Assembly (NCBI GenBank): GCA_963920705.1
Contig: OY987234.1
Coordinates: forward strand, 8,351,907-8,415,906
DNA: 64,000 nt
Source of the DNA: Odiellus spinosus
Taxonomy: Eukaryota > Arthropoda > Arachnida > Opiliones > Phalangiidae
Direction: 5' to 3'
Positions 38,201-49,406 of the stretch are shown one piece after another. Within the stretch, counting starts at the first letter, position 1; every line of letters begins with the position of its first letter. Under the pieces are notes generated by a model. It was given only the letters and a program-made list of their open reading frames with translations. It did not search any database and had not been told where the DNA came from. Both the position numbers and the translations under genes were made by a program.

Positions 38201-41200
38201 ATATTTATTCTACTTTCACTAAATTTTGTTAACCTTACTTTCCACTATTTGTGTGAATTGTAAGGTAGAACTCAACTCATGGCATATTTAATCAAGGAAT
38301 CGATAGAAAAACACTTGTTGGATTTGATTCTCTCTTTAAAAATAGAAACCAGAATATTGGTAGCTAGTCAATACGGGTAAAGTCAAATGGTATAGATTCG
38401 GGGGAGGGGTATGCTGTCGCGTTTTAATGATAAAACAAGAGTAAATAGTTAAAATCACGCAAACGTGTTCGTTCGTTGTTTCTACTGGTGCTGGGTGAGC
38501 GAGTGATTGTAATAAAACAAAAATACACCGAAACAAGCGTATTAATGATGGTACTTCTCTTAAATTGCGCACGCAACAGCACCGGCGACCAGACGCATTG
38601 CACATACGTTTCAAGGTACAAAAATCAATTTGTAACAAAAAAAAATAAAATCCCCAAAGAAATTTAATTATATATCTCGTCTATTTTTCAAGCATTGCAC
38701 CTTTTGATCTGAAAATATAAGCATTTTTGACTAAAATATATTTCCCACGCTCTTTCTACGGTTATACCTGTTTCTAACGCACACTCTTAAGCTTAGTGGA
38801 AATTCTAATATTTTATCTAAATTACCACTTGTGTAAAAATATTGCGCTGCAATTATTTGGTGTTCAAAGACTCTAAAGCATGGCCCGCACCTTTTCTAAT
38901 CGTAAAATGAACCATTTCCTTTATTTAATTATGTTTAAGTCGTACTTGAGTTAATTCATCCAATATTTAACTATTGAAACCTGTTTCTATTAATTTATAA
39001 CACATGGTTCGTGTTTGTTGATTGAGGTCTCATCGTATGGTCATTGTCCCGTGTAATTTAGTACCATCTCAAAAATAATTCTTTACCCATTTGATGCGTT
39101 AAAGATAGGTCCAAAACACCTTTTTGTAATAATAGGCCTAATTTTTATGTATAGTAAGAAAAATTTAATCAGAAAGTGGCATTTGAAAATAAGCAGAGAT
39201 GTAAGTTAATTAGCCTCGAGATGCCTTCAATGTTTATTGGAGGAGGATCTTTTAATTTTTAATACAATTTAACCTTGATATCCAATTCAATTAAGGCCTC
39301 GTCCAATTTTAAACGTTCATGAGGCCGTTTTTACCTATAGTGTGACGTCAGTTTTACTTTTGATTTCACTAGAATAACGAAAAAATTGGCTTTCCAAATG
39401 AGGACAAAACGCCTAATTTGGTTAAATATGGTCCACTTTTTTTTTTGGTTTTTTTTTTTTTTTTTTATTATTATTTGGTCGAATTTTGTTGGAATTTTTT
39501 GGACCATTTTGAACCAATTTACGCGTTTTTGCAGATTGGGTAAGCTGATTTATTACCTAATTCTAAGGAAACATGTAAAGTAAAGGCATGAAAAGTAAAA
39601 GCAATGTCACGCTTATGTAAAAACAACCTCGGATTTTTTCAATTTCTTAAGATGAAATTCACGAGCTTGGTGTGAGATCAATTCTACAAGGCCTGAATTT
39701 AGTCTGGTTGCGTGTCTACTTTAAAGGGAAAATTCACCCAACTACAATTGATTTTCTAGCGATTTCTTATTTAAATTGGCTTATTATTCCACTAGTAAAA
39801 TAAATTAAAATCCAAGATTAAGCTAGAAATTGTTTGTCTTACTCTGAAAGTAGGCTTAACAAGGATCCATGGAGAGTTTGATATCATATCGTTAACGGGG
39901 AAATATCAAATTCTCAATGGATATGTACTTTCGAAGCAAGTTAAACAATGGCTTTTTATCTTAATATTACTTTTTAATTTGTATTTATATTATTTGAATG
40001 ATAAGGATAAAAGTCAATTTAATTGGGCTGCATATTTTCCGTAATTTAATTAGTTGGGAAAATCTCTGATACGTACGATTACTAAATTGTGAATCGTCTT
40101 TAGACTGGTTTAGACTTAATTCGAACTATTGCTATAGTGACTGCCCTTACGGAAAAAAGTTAGTCTGATCTGAAGTGGTCTTCAAGAACGCTATAAAAGT
40201 CTTGGAGAAGTCTTTAAGACCTCCTCAAGACTTCTTGATGTAATGGAAGACTTCCCCAAGACCTCTTAAGACTGCATAAGACACCCGAAAGACTTCCCCA
40301 ACACCTCTTAAGACTAACTTTTTTTGGTAAGGGTGATAGTATTATTATCCATACAATTTTGTCTTCTCATTAGTATTAAGGGACTTTTTTAAAATCCAAA
40401 ACGTATTTATTATTTGCAAGAATATTCTGAAATTACTACCATCTTATTTATTGTACAATTGCCTGAATAGTTTGTTCACTTTTTTTTTATATTCTAATAT
40501 GAAACTGGGTCCCCGTGATAGGTACATATGAAATTTTTGTAACTTGAAATCCCGTCTAGGTAAAAAGTAAAATAACTTAAATTTCTTTTTGGGTGAAAAA
40601 ATTTCAGAGGCTTTTCAGGGATTTTTAATTCTTACTGGGACATCTATTGCCTTTCGCACACTATCTTTTAATTTTGCCTCTTAAAGTAACCATAGCATGT
40701 CATTTCTCTCCACACGCTTGAAACCCTTTCAGTCCCCTTTCCTTCTAGTTTATTCTTTTATTTTTCCTCGTTTAAATTTTCAACGTGAAATTTAAAATCT
40801 CGCATTAATTTCCAGAATCGAAGGGCTTTCAACAGCGCCATGTCAACCCCTGAAGATGGTCCTGTGAAAAGGTTACTAAGCCTTTGCGTATATTTTATCT
40901 ATTGGCGCACTCCCCCCACCCCGCTTGTCGCACTAAAAAAAACCTCGCTTTTGAATTTTTAGTAAAACAGACGGTGATATTTTAAGTTTATTTAGTCCTA
41001 ACGCCTCCAGTGCCTCTACTCCAACCGGCGCAATTACCATCGGAGTCGAGAGTCCAGTCGCGACTGATACCACTTCTAATTCATCTTCCAATCGCTACGC
41101 AGGTTACTAACAAAAGTTTATACCCCCGTTGAACCTAATTAAACTTTTAAATCTGTTTAAATTTAAAGGATTAAGCGATATATTCGCTGAAATCTCGCAA

Positions 41201-43329
41201 AATAATGATTCGAGTTTGGAATTAACCAAAATTAACAACAGCGCGACGAATAGCAACAGTAGTAGTCGAGTGGGAACTCCAACCGCTTCCATTTTAAGTT
41301 CGGGACCTTTACTACCCAGACCCCCTACTGGGAGAAGATCAGTTGAGGTTAGTATTTCTTTTATAGCTATTACTTAAACCTTCGATGAATCTTCAACGTC
41401 ATTAAATTCCATTATAGCATTCATCTAGAGGTCGAATGTCACCGTTACCTGGATTAATGACGCGAACCGAAAGTGTCGGTAGTTTAACTAGCGATTTTAA
41501 AACAACGTCAATGTCTGTAGGATCTTCTAGAGGTCCTTCTCCTCTTACGATCGGAATGTCCGACCCAATCCCTTTAGCCGTAGCTTTTCAAGAAGTTGTT
41601 CATGCATACTTTAGAGGCACCGACGAAGCGAAGTAAATTAAAGTTTTAACTATTTTCAAGAGGGCGAAACCTGTAAATTAATTCGTTTTAGATGTCAAGT
41701 TCGATTAATGGGAGATATGAAAGTATCTTTTCCTGCCGGAATCGTTCAAGTTTTAGCTAATAATCCTTCACCGGCTACTCTATCTTTTCGAGTCACCAAA
41801 ACTGCGAGATTAGAGAATGTTCTACCCAATAAACAACTAATATCTCAGTAAGTTCAAGCGCCTAATTCCTGGAATTCTCAACAAAATGCCTTTGAAAATA
41901 TTGGATCTCTTAGGGATCCCAATATGTCAGCCGGAGATCAACACGTTTACGAATTCAATATGCCTGCGTTAACGGCGCTACTCAGGAAACAATTTGAACA
42001 GACTCCTAATGCCTCCTATTTCAACATTGATATTCTAAAATATCACGTAAGTTTCACTGGCACTTTTAGGCTTAACTTCATGATCAATAATTCTAACTTG
42101 AATGATAGATCAAGCACTTCCCTGGAGCAAAAAGCACACCTTTGCACTTGGTTGCCTACTGGAAGTGTGAAGAAGAAACGACTGATTTAAAAATAGACTA
42201 TAAATATAATCCGGGAGCATTAGCTACTATGGCGCCAATTACGAATATCAGCGTGGTTGTTCCCATCGATGGTGGAGTAACGAATGTCCAGTCAATGCCA
42301 TCCTTGCAATGGTAAACTGCCTTCAATTCTTATTGGAAACAATGTGCCAAAATTGAATCCAATCTTTTTTCTTTTTTTTTTTCTTCAGGACGAGTGAGAA
42401 TCAGCGAGCAACGTGGTGGATATCAGAACTATCGCATCATTCGGATAGTGGAGGAATGGGTTCTTTGAGAGCTCATTTTGATTTATCATCCGGGCCTTCC
42501 ACACCTAGCACATTGGCTGCTCAGTTTACGTGTATGGGCACTTCCTTGTCAGGGGCTGACTTTGAACTTCTAGGATTAGGATACAGGTTATCGCTCGTCA
42601 AGAAGCAAGTCGTAGCTGGTAAGATCTAAAAATCTCTTGGTTCTTGTGCGGATAATGGTAGTAAGAACCCTATATCAGGGAAAATTGGCCAGAATAATTG
42701 GGCAGGTGAAAAAATGTATAGGAAGTGGAAAAATGGTTCAGGGAGGTATGCAAATTGTTTAAAACTGTCAAGGAGGTTGAAAAATCGTTCAGAAAGGTCT
42801 AGGAGGTTGAACAATGGTTCAGAAAGGTCAAGGACATTAAACAGTGGTTGAGAAAGTTAAAGGAGGGTTGTAAAATGGTTCGGAAAGATCAGGGAGGGTT
42901 GTAAAATGGTTAGGAAAGGTCATGTAGGTGGTAAAATGGTTCAGTAAGGTCAGAGAGGTGGTAAAATAGTTCAGTAAGGCAAGAGGTAGTAAAGTGGTGT
43001 GGAAAGATCAGGGAGGTGTGAAAATGGCTCAGAAAGATTGGAGACATGAAATAATGGTTCAGAAATATTGGGGAGGTGGGAAAATCTTTCACAAAGATCC
43101 GGTAGGTGGAAAAATGGTTCAGAAAAGTCAGGGAAATGTGAAAATTGTCCAGAAAGATTGGGAGGTAAAAAAATGTTTCAATCGCATTGGAAAAGTCTCT
43201 AAGGGGCCCAGAAGGGTTAAATATATAAACCAAAAGTTCAAGGTATACTTGGTTTTAAAATGAACTTTTTGAAATAATTTCATAGGGAAATATCTTTGCG
43301 AAGGAGACTCAACCACGAGTTATGTATAA
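26294..43329 (+). CDS. FCHO2: FCHO-type muniscin (F-BAR plus mu-homology domain endocytic adaptor), complete, 24 exons
   Basis: Early clathrin-coated-pit organiser that bends membrane and activates AP-2. Exons: 26294-26323, 26839-27005, 27078-27219, 27306-27377, 27458-27538, 28614-28638, 28748-28827, 28897-29092, 29169-29396, 29939-30025, 37004-37103, 37173-37197, 37635-37695, 37777-37809, 37891-38024, 40816-40871, 40963-41102, 41169-41347, 41418-41632, 41692-41847, 41914-42046, 42109-42311, 42389-42618, 43286-43329. Sum 2817 nt = 938 aa (vertebrate FCHO1/2 are 810-890). F-BAR about residues 1-264 ([27 protein letters not shown]); Ser/Lys-rich linker with [15 protein letters not shown]; mu-homology domain about 660-938 ([48 protein letters not shown]). 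Invertebrates usually have one FCHO, so the 1/2 label is not meaningful. Odd points: a U12 AT-AG intron (37696-37776), a GC-AG intron (27220-27305), two 25-nt micro-exons, and an alternative in-frame donor in exon 9 (29300 versus 29396). Confidence 0.95.
27867..27917 (+). repeat. Possible tRNA-like SINE fragment
   Basis: TGGCTAGTCTG at 27867-27877 resembles an A box and GGTTCAGACTCCC at 27905-27917 a B box; spacing is short (27 nt). Lies in FCHO intron 5. Confidence 0.3.
29300..29396 (+). other. FCHO2: Alternative 5' splice sites of FCHO exon 9
   Basis: A donor GTAACA directly after 29300 and the donor GTACGT after 29396 both leave phase 1. They would differ by 32 residues of a basic, Ser-rich linker segment. 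Which is used cannot be told from sequence. Confidence 0.45.
30128..30501. mobile_element. TTAA MITE family C, copy 1
   Basis: AGGGGAATGAAGCTCGAG at the left and GCGCTTCATTCTCCATT at the right are inverted; TTAA flanks both ends (30124-30127 and 30502-30505). Confidence 0.65.
30890..32150. repeat. 30-bp minisatellite, about 40 units, FCHO intron 10
   Basis: Near-perfect 30-bp units (GGGAGTTTAAAAACATTG plus TCTCAAAGAACA). Because 30 is a multiple of three and the unit lacks stops in several frames, it creates artefactual open frames of about 370-420 codons on both strands (30859-32127, 30995-32218, 30972-32075 minus). Variants cluster (an eight-unit block with AAGGACAGG at 31571-31797), showing local amplification. 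Confidence 0.95.
34314..35019. mobile_element. TTAA MITE family C, copy 2
   Basis: AGGGAGAATGAAGTC at the left and CGAGCTTCATTCACCCT at the right, with TTAA at 34310-34313 and 35020-35023. Longer than copy 1, so it may have internal insertions. Confidence 0.6.
35578..35717 (-). mobile_element. TTAA MITE family B, copy 3
   Basis: Reverse-oriented relative to copies 1 and 2. Shares TCTTAGCAGATGATGTTG, TACTGTCAAAGCTAGGCTG and AAAGGGGCAAATT blocks with family B; TTAA at 35574-35577 and 35718-35721. Confidence 0.75.
36197..36354. mobile_element. TTAA MITE family E
   Basis: AAGGAGAACCTC and CTAATCAAAAGATGACC at the left pair with GGTCATTTTTTGATTAG and GGAGGTTCTT at the right; TTAA at 36193-36196 and 36355-36358. 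Confidence 0.7.
37696..37776 (+). other. FCHO2: U12-type AT-AG intron in FCHO
   Basis: Begins ATATCCTT, the exact U12-type 5' splice site, and ends AAAG. A branch-site-like GCCTTAAT lies about 25 nt from the 3' end. Splicing here joins KEN to [10 protein letters not shown], matching vertebrate FCHO2 (KENHFYSSSDSDSE) residue for residue in register. No GT donor is available at this junction. Confidence 0.85.
38064..38335. mobile_element. TTAA MITE family D
   Basis: AGGGAGAATTCAACCC and GGATTTGATTCTCTCT are inverted ends; TTAA at 38060-38063 and 38336-38339. Confidence 0.75.
40144..40334. mobile_element. Inverted-repeat element with CCCTTACC ends
   Basis: CCCTTACGGAAAAAAGTTAG at the left and CTAACTTTTTTTGGTAAGGG at the right. 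The interior repeats AAGTCTT/AAGACTT and CCAAGACCTC motifs. No clear target duplication. Confidence 0.65.
42690..43190. repeat. ~31-bp minisatellite, last intron of FCHO
   Basis: Imperfect units with AAAATGGTTCAGAAAGGTCA and GGGAGGT. No open frame in phase with exon 23 or 24. Confidence 0.8.
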
Positions 43330-45902
43330 AAAAACTAAGTGTAGCTTGTAAATTAATTGAACAATTACAATGAAATTATATATAAAAATAGACCACAAAA
43401 AATATGGTGCCTCGTTATGCAGTTTATAGAAAAACTAAAACAAAAAACTTAGATCTGAAAGTCATCCAAAAAAAATAACTTGAAATTGGTACTTCCATAA
43501 CGCTGCCTTTAAAATACACTCAAAACGTTTTTATTTATGATAACGAATTAAAATAAATTGATTTATGTTAAGAAAGTCGCGAGTGCGGGAGGGAAGGGTT
43601 CCTTTTTTTATATAAAAATTATAAAGTTTCTGGCAAAAATTAGGTTTTAAAATTTAAAAAATTAAAAATCGTGAGAACCAAAACCGGAAAAAAAATTCAA
43701 ATATATTATTTCTATATAAAAGATTTTTTAGAAAGGTTTTAAATTAAACATAAGTCTTAATATAAAGAAGTACGCATAGTGCCTCGTTGAAAATAAAAAT
43801 TACTGATTAGTAAAAATTCAATCAATGAATAAATAACAAACAAAGGCTTAAAAATGCACTCGTAAATAATTAGGTCAAAAAGTAATTAACGTAAGGTGAA
43901 GGTTAAACTGTAAATCCCTTCCTATATACATATAAATTACGGTAAACGTAAAGATACTGAAGAAAAATGGGAATTGTAGGTTAAATTCCACACAGTAAAC
44001 ATAATTTTAAACCCAAGCATTTTACCACCGAACATAATTTTAATTTTTATGTAGCATAACGTAAAAAAATCAGATTTACTCGTAATTAAATGTAATTATC
44101 GATAGGATAAATGGAATTAGTTTAGTTGAACTTTTGTGATTGCTACAGGCGGGCAAAGCTAGAGATGGATGATCGATCAGGATTGGATTCCCTGGAGCGG
44201 AAGAGATTATCTGCATGCGGATTCATTTGTTCCTCGAATCTGTAAATAACTACATTAATTATTAAGTGTCCTCATTTATAAGAATCCAGCAATGGCGACA
44301 GAAATGGGATTCTAATCCCATCTCCTTCACCATTGTTGGATACTTAGTTAATAAGGACACTTAATTAATACCTCTGGAATCTTTCTCTCGCTTTGCCCCC
44401 TGGAGGTAGCATCCGCAAACGCAACAACAACACTTATGCAAATTAGTTTTTAAAAGGGAAAATGAATTAGAAATTAAACTATTAAAGTTCTTCACTAATT
44501 ATAACTTTAATTCTATTATATCCCCCGCTTTTATTTAATCTTAATAACTTTATTATAATTAGAGAGAATAATGAAACCAAAGCAGTATTTTATGATTGCC
44601 AGAAATTTTCATATTTAAACCAAAATTATGTAATTGCCTTAAGTAACGCCTTAGTTCATAAAAACCAAAATGGCTTTTTTTCAGGGAATTTCGTTTTATA
44701 GCTGTTTATATTAATAATATAATCTTTTCATATTACCACACCTTGTTATGTAACTTTCTATTTCTTCGCCTCAGAATCGGTCGCGTAAGCTGGAACAATT
44801 TTTGTTTATTATTATTCTTATATCATTTAAATAGTTATCTATTTTTTATTTATGTTATTAAAAATTCCGTTTACGTTTATAAAAACAAAAAAGAACAATG
44901 AATAGCCCAGTTTAAATTCAATTTTACCCAAACAGATTTTAGTTAAATTTTTATAGCCCTATAACATAAGTACACCTCAAAATGGCTATTATATGTCGTC
45001 TGCTAAGTTTGTAATTAAAAGTGGTTATCGCATTCTAGTCGTTTGCTACATTAATAATATACGATTTTTGACAAATCTTAGTAGTAGGTTGCTATTCTGG
45101 TGAAAATCTTCAGTTTAAAGAAAATTTTAACCATAATGATGACGGGAAGGATTCAATCCATTTTTAACAAGACTAAACGATTCATGAAGTTATATTACTT
45201 CTAAAATTTGAAGGTTTTGCCATTTTTATATTCCGCTCTTCAATAAGTCCCTTTTATTTTTGAACAAGACTTAGTACCGTAACGAAAGTATATTAATAAA
45301 TAGGCTTTGCGATTATTCCAAAAATCTAATATTGCTGATATTAAATTTTTGGAATATAGTGCCATTTTTAAATCTAATAAGATCTTTTAAAATATTTTGC
45401 AACTTTAAGAGGCTTAAGATTTTAAGCTTTGTTCTTAGCAAATTTTATAACTGATAAAACTAAGCAGACTACTCTTGAGGAAGCCATATTGGGGTGGAAA
45501 TTCCAAGTGTACTAAATTTTCTACCGCCAAATATTTTGGCTTCTATGTATACACTTACACAATCCTACACACCTGTCGTGACTGCCACCTTAACAACAAC
45601 CTGTTGATTGAGTATAATTTTCAGTGAATTGGTTAGGCTTAACGAATTATTGGAATATATCATCCTATCAAACCCAATTATGTCTATTAGAATAGTGTAA
45701 AGTTTATGCTGTATAAAATATACGAAAGAAACGATATTTTTATTGAACAACCATTGAAAGTATGTACAGATTTTTACATAGAATTGCGATCGAACTTTTG
45801 TGATTGAAAGTTCAGATTCTCTGCTAAGGTTTACTGTATATTATGTAATCGATGATAAAAAGTGGATATAATAAAAGAGGAAAATAATAATTAACTTTAA
45901 TT
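43330..45902. other. Convergent 3' region between FCHO and PSMG2
   Basis: Contains the FCHO 3' UTR (extent unknown), a large imperfect hairpin (44155-44415) and AT-rich sequence. Possible AATAAA signals on both strands (for example 43823 region plus, 45735 region minus). No coding exon seen. Confidence 0.65.
44155..44415. repeat. Long imperfect inverted repeat (hairpin/foldback)
   Basis: GGGCAAAGC at the left pairs with GCTTTGCCCC at the right. Inner arms TTAATTATTAAGTGTCC and AATCCAGCAATGG pair with GGACACTTAATTAAT and CCATTGTTGGAT. The centre is the palindrome-like TGGGATTCTAATCCCA. No target duplication recognised. Confidence 0.65.
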
Positions 45903-47113
45903 TCAATAAATTGATTTTGGGGCTTCATTCCCAAATAAGCAATTCCAAGAAATGGGCCACTTCCATCGATTCTTCTCTTCCTAAATTAATCAGAAAATTA
46001 GATTTATTAAATATCATACATCATAATATTATTAATAATAATAAAATACTAACAATGTTTAATAGTGGTTTGATTTGATTCAAATGTTCAACCAAAAGCA
46101 ACGCATCCGGAGTATTATCCCCTTCGGAACAAAAGCATGCTAGAATTAAGACTGGTTGTTTCAATTCCTTCCTAGAATTTCCATTCAACAAGAAGATTAA
46201 AAAGATTTCCCCTAAAATAATTTGAAAAATTCAAATTTAAATCATTACAGTTTTTTGTAGAGTAATTCCGTGATTCCACTCCCAGGTAAGTCAAGATTTT
46301 CGTTAGAACTATTTAACTTATTAATTTCTTTCATATTTGATAGTTTTTCATCGTCAATTAGGCCTTCTTTGGATTTTACGTGGTTGGTCAAGTATTGAAT
46401 CTTGCTAATGAATTTAAAAAAGTTAGTTTTGAAGTAACAAAGTTTAAATTTTCTAAAGTATTTAATTACTGTATTTTATCATTTTCAGTTTGGAAGTGAT
46501 TAAAGGCGCTTGAAAGTGTTATGGTAGCTTTGAAACCCTGCTCTTTCACCCAATCAGCTAGTAAGGACACAAATTTGTTTCTACAAGTCTTATAAAAAAT
46601 TTGGGAAAAATATTTTGATCGTAAGTATTTAGAAAATACTCATTACTGTTGCCAGACAAGCCCTGGCTCTACAGAAAAAGAAACTATCCTATGATAAACT
46701 TACGGGTAAAACTGGTGATCTTTGTTGCAGGATTACAATTTTTTTATCGTGACAAATATAAACTGCAATTTAAATAGGTTAGTATTCGTAATTTAAATTG
46801 CATCAGTGCTATAGTTTACTTTGGCAAGCTGTAGTTAAGATACTAGAATCCGATTGATATGGATCCCCACCAACTATCGGTGTAATAGAATAATGGTGAA
46901 ATCTCCCGAGTAATTCGACATTCAAAGTTGATATTAAAAGGTCTATGGCTAGTTGTCCAACATTTCCAGCTGCAACCACAGGCTTTAATTTGAAACGTAA
47001 TTATTCAAATATGATAATTACCATAAAAAATTTAACAAAAGCCATACCATGATGAATAGAAAGTCATTCAAATTAATATTGCATTCTTTACTAAGAAAAA
47101 AAAATTGCTCCAT
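45903..47113 (-). CDS. PSMG2: Proteasome assembly chaperone 2 (PSMG2/PAC2), complete, 7 exons
   Basis: PAC2 pairs with PAC1 (PSMG1) to guide assembly of the 20S proteasome alpha ring. Reading the minus strand, exons are 47113-47048, 46982-46820, 46762-46704, 46588-46470, 46404-46249, 46171-46054, 45980-45903. Sum 759 nt = 252 aa, close to the vertebrate 264. Diagnostic blocks: FIMPVVAAGNVGQLAIDLLI across the exon 1/2 junction, STLNVELLGRF, PIVGGDPYQSDS, SLLADWVKEQGFKATITLSS, DLPGSGITELLY, CSEGDNTPDALLLVEHLNQ and the C-terminal RWKWPISWNCLFG. All introns are short (53-82 bp) with AG acceptors and GT donors. A second possible acceptor upstream of exon 6 gives a frameshift and was not used. Convergent with FCHO and 543 bp downstream of ZNF367 on the same strand. 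Confidence 0.94.
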
Positions 47114-47656
47114 TTTTAATTACCGCTAAAGAATATATAATCCCGATTCTGAAACTCGCGGAAGAAAACAATTTGAATAATGACAACAGTAAATAGTTCT
47201 ATATACTGTTGATAATGACAAGCAAAATTTCACAGCTCAGTCAGTGACAGCTGCCATTTTACTACTATTGTAAAGTTAATACACTGTTATGGTAGGAGTA
47301 AATGAAATTCTAGCTTGTGATTGGCTAGAAAGGAAACCCTATCCAACCGTAATAGGATGATAAAGGTGTTAACAATCAAGGAGTATGTTTTGCCGCCTTT
47401 TCCTTTGTTCATTTTGGCGCCAAAACACACCACGTGCTGCAAAAGGCCTCGAACAAAATTTAAGATAAAGAAATCAAGATATCAAACTAAAAGTTTATTT
47501 ATATTAAAAACAAATGCAATGACTTCCGAATGAGATTTTTTTCACAGAAAAATAGAATACTCTAATATATTTTTATATACATGTTGTGTTAGATGTTAAG
47601 TAAAACTTATAAAAAAAAGCTATAAAAATTAAAGCTTGCATGCTTTTTGAGCTAGT

Positions 47657-48776
<1,120 letters not shown>

Positions 48777-49406
48777 GTTTCTCAACTTTGTAATTAATCA
48801 CCAAAAACTGAACAAAAATTTAAAATTTTAAATGCCCAACTTCGACGCCCTTCCACTCTGTAGCGTCAGTCGTCAAACAATAAACTGGCATTTAACCGCC
48901 AGAATTTCCCGCCAAATCGAGCATCCTGCGCCTTTAATCCGTGCTTTAATGTTTTCCCCCAAACTTCAAAGGCGCCGTTATCATTTCATTGGTTTCCGCC
49001 CTGTTGGATGACGACCTCTCGCCTTACGGAATACAAACCCCCCCCCCCCAACTAGTTCTGAATCTGAAAGTGCGATTGGCGCGCCAAAAGCGAAGGAACT
49101 CGCGTAAAATAAAAAAATAAAAATATAGGAAAAAAATCGAGAAAAAAGATCTATTAATCAGTAATTTATTGAAATCGGCCAAAAATTGACTTATGTTTTT
49201 TCTCGAGATTAATTTGGAAGGTATAAAGGTTTATTGAATGCCGTATTACAAATAATGGCTGGTGTTGTTTGTGACGTCATCGCGGGTCTGCGCCTCGGTA
49301 GAGGTTTTTCCTGCGCTACTGAGCACGCGAGAGGACCGACGCCATTTGTACATGACTGTCTTCTCGAGTAAACTTAAATTAAATCCAATCGCATCTCCAT
49401 TCCGAA
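48777..49406. promoter_or_regulatory. Divergent ZNF367-SERBP1 promoter with E2F-type sites
   Basis: TTTCCCGCCAAA at 48905-48916 is an exact E2F consensus, and TTGGCGCGCCAAAA at 49076-49089 is a near-palindromic second one. Inverted CCAAT boxes (ATTGG) lie at 48988-48992 and 49075-49079. A YY1-like GACGCCATTTG lies near 49338, close to the SERBP1 start. The region is more GC-rich than its surroundings and has no TATA box. Cell-cycle control of ZNF367 is inferred. Confidence 0.6.

Larger units (their letters stand above)
38025..40815. other. 2.8-kb FCHO intron 15
   Basis: Holds two inverted-repeat elements (38064-38335 and 40144-40334) and a partial copy of a TTAA-type end at 39721-39740 (TTAAAGGGAAAATTCACCC). 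The rest is AT-rich with no exon recognised; flanking exons join in phase 0. Confidence 0.7.

Noticed and set aside
46172..46213. Upstream acceptor for PSMG2 exon 6
   Set aside because: Using TTTAG at about 46211 gives the wrong phase; the acceptor before 46171 keeps frame and family length.
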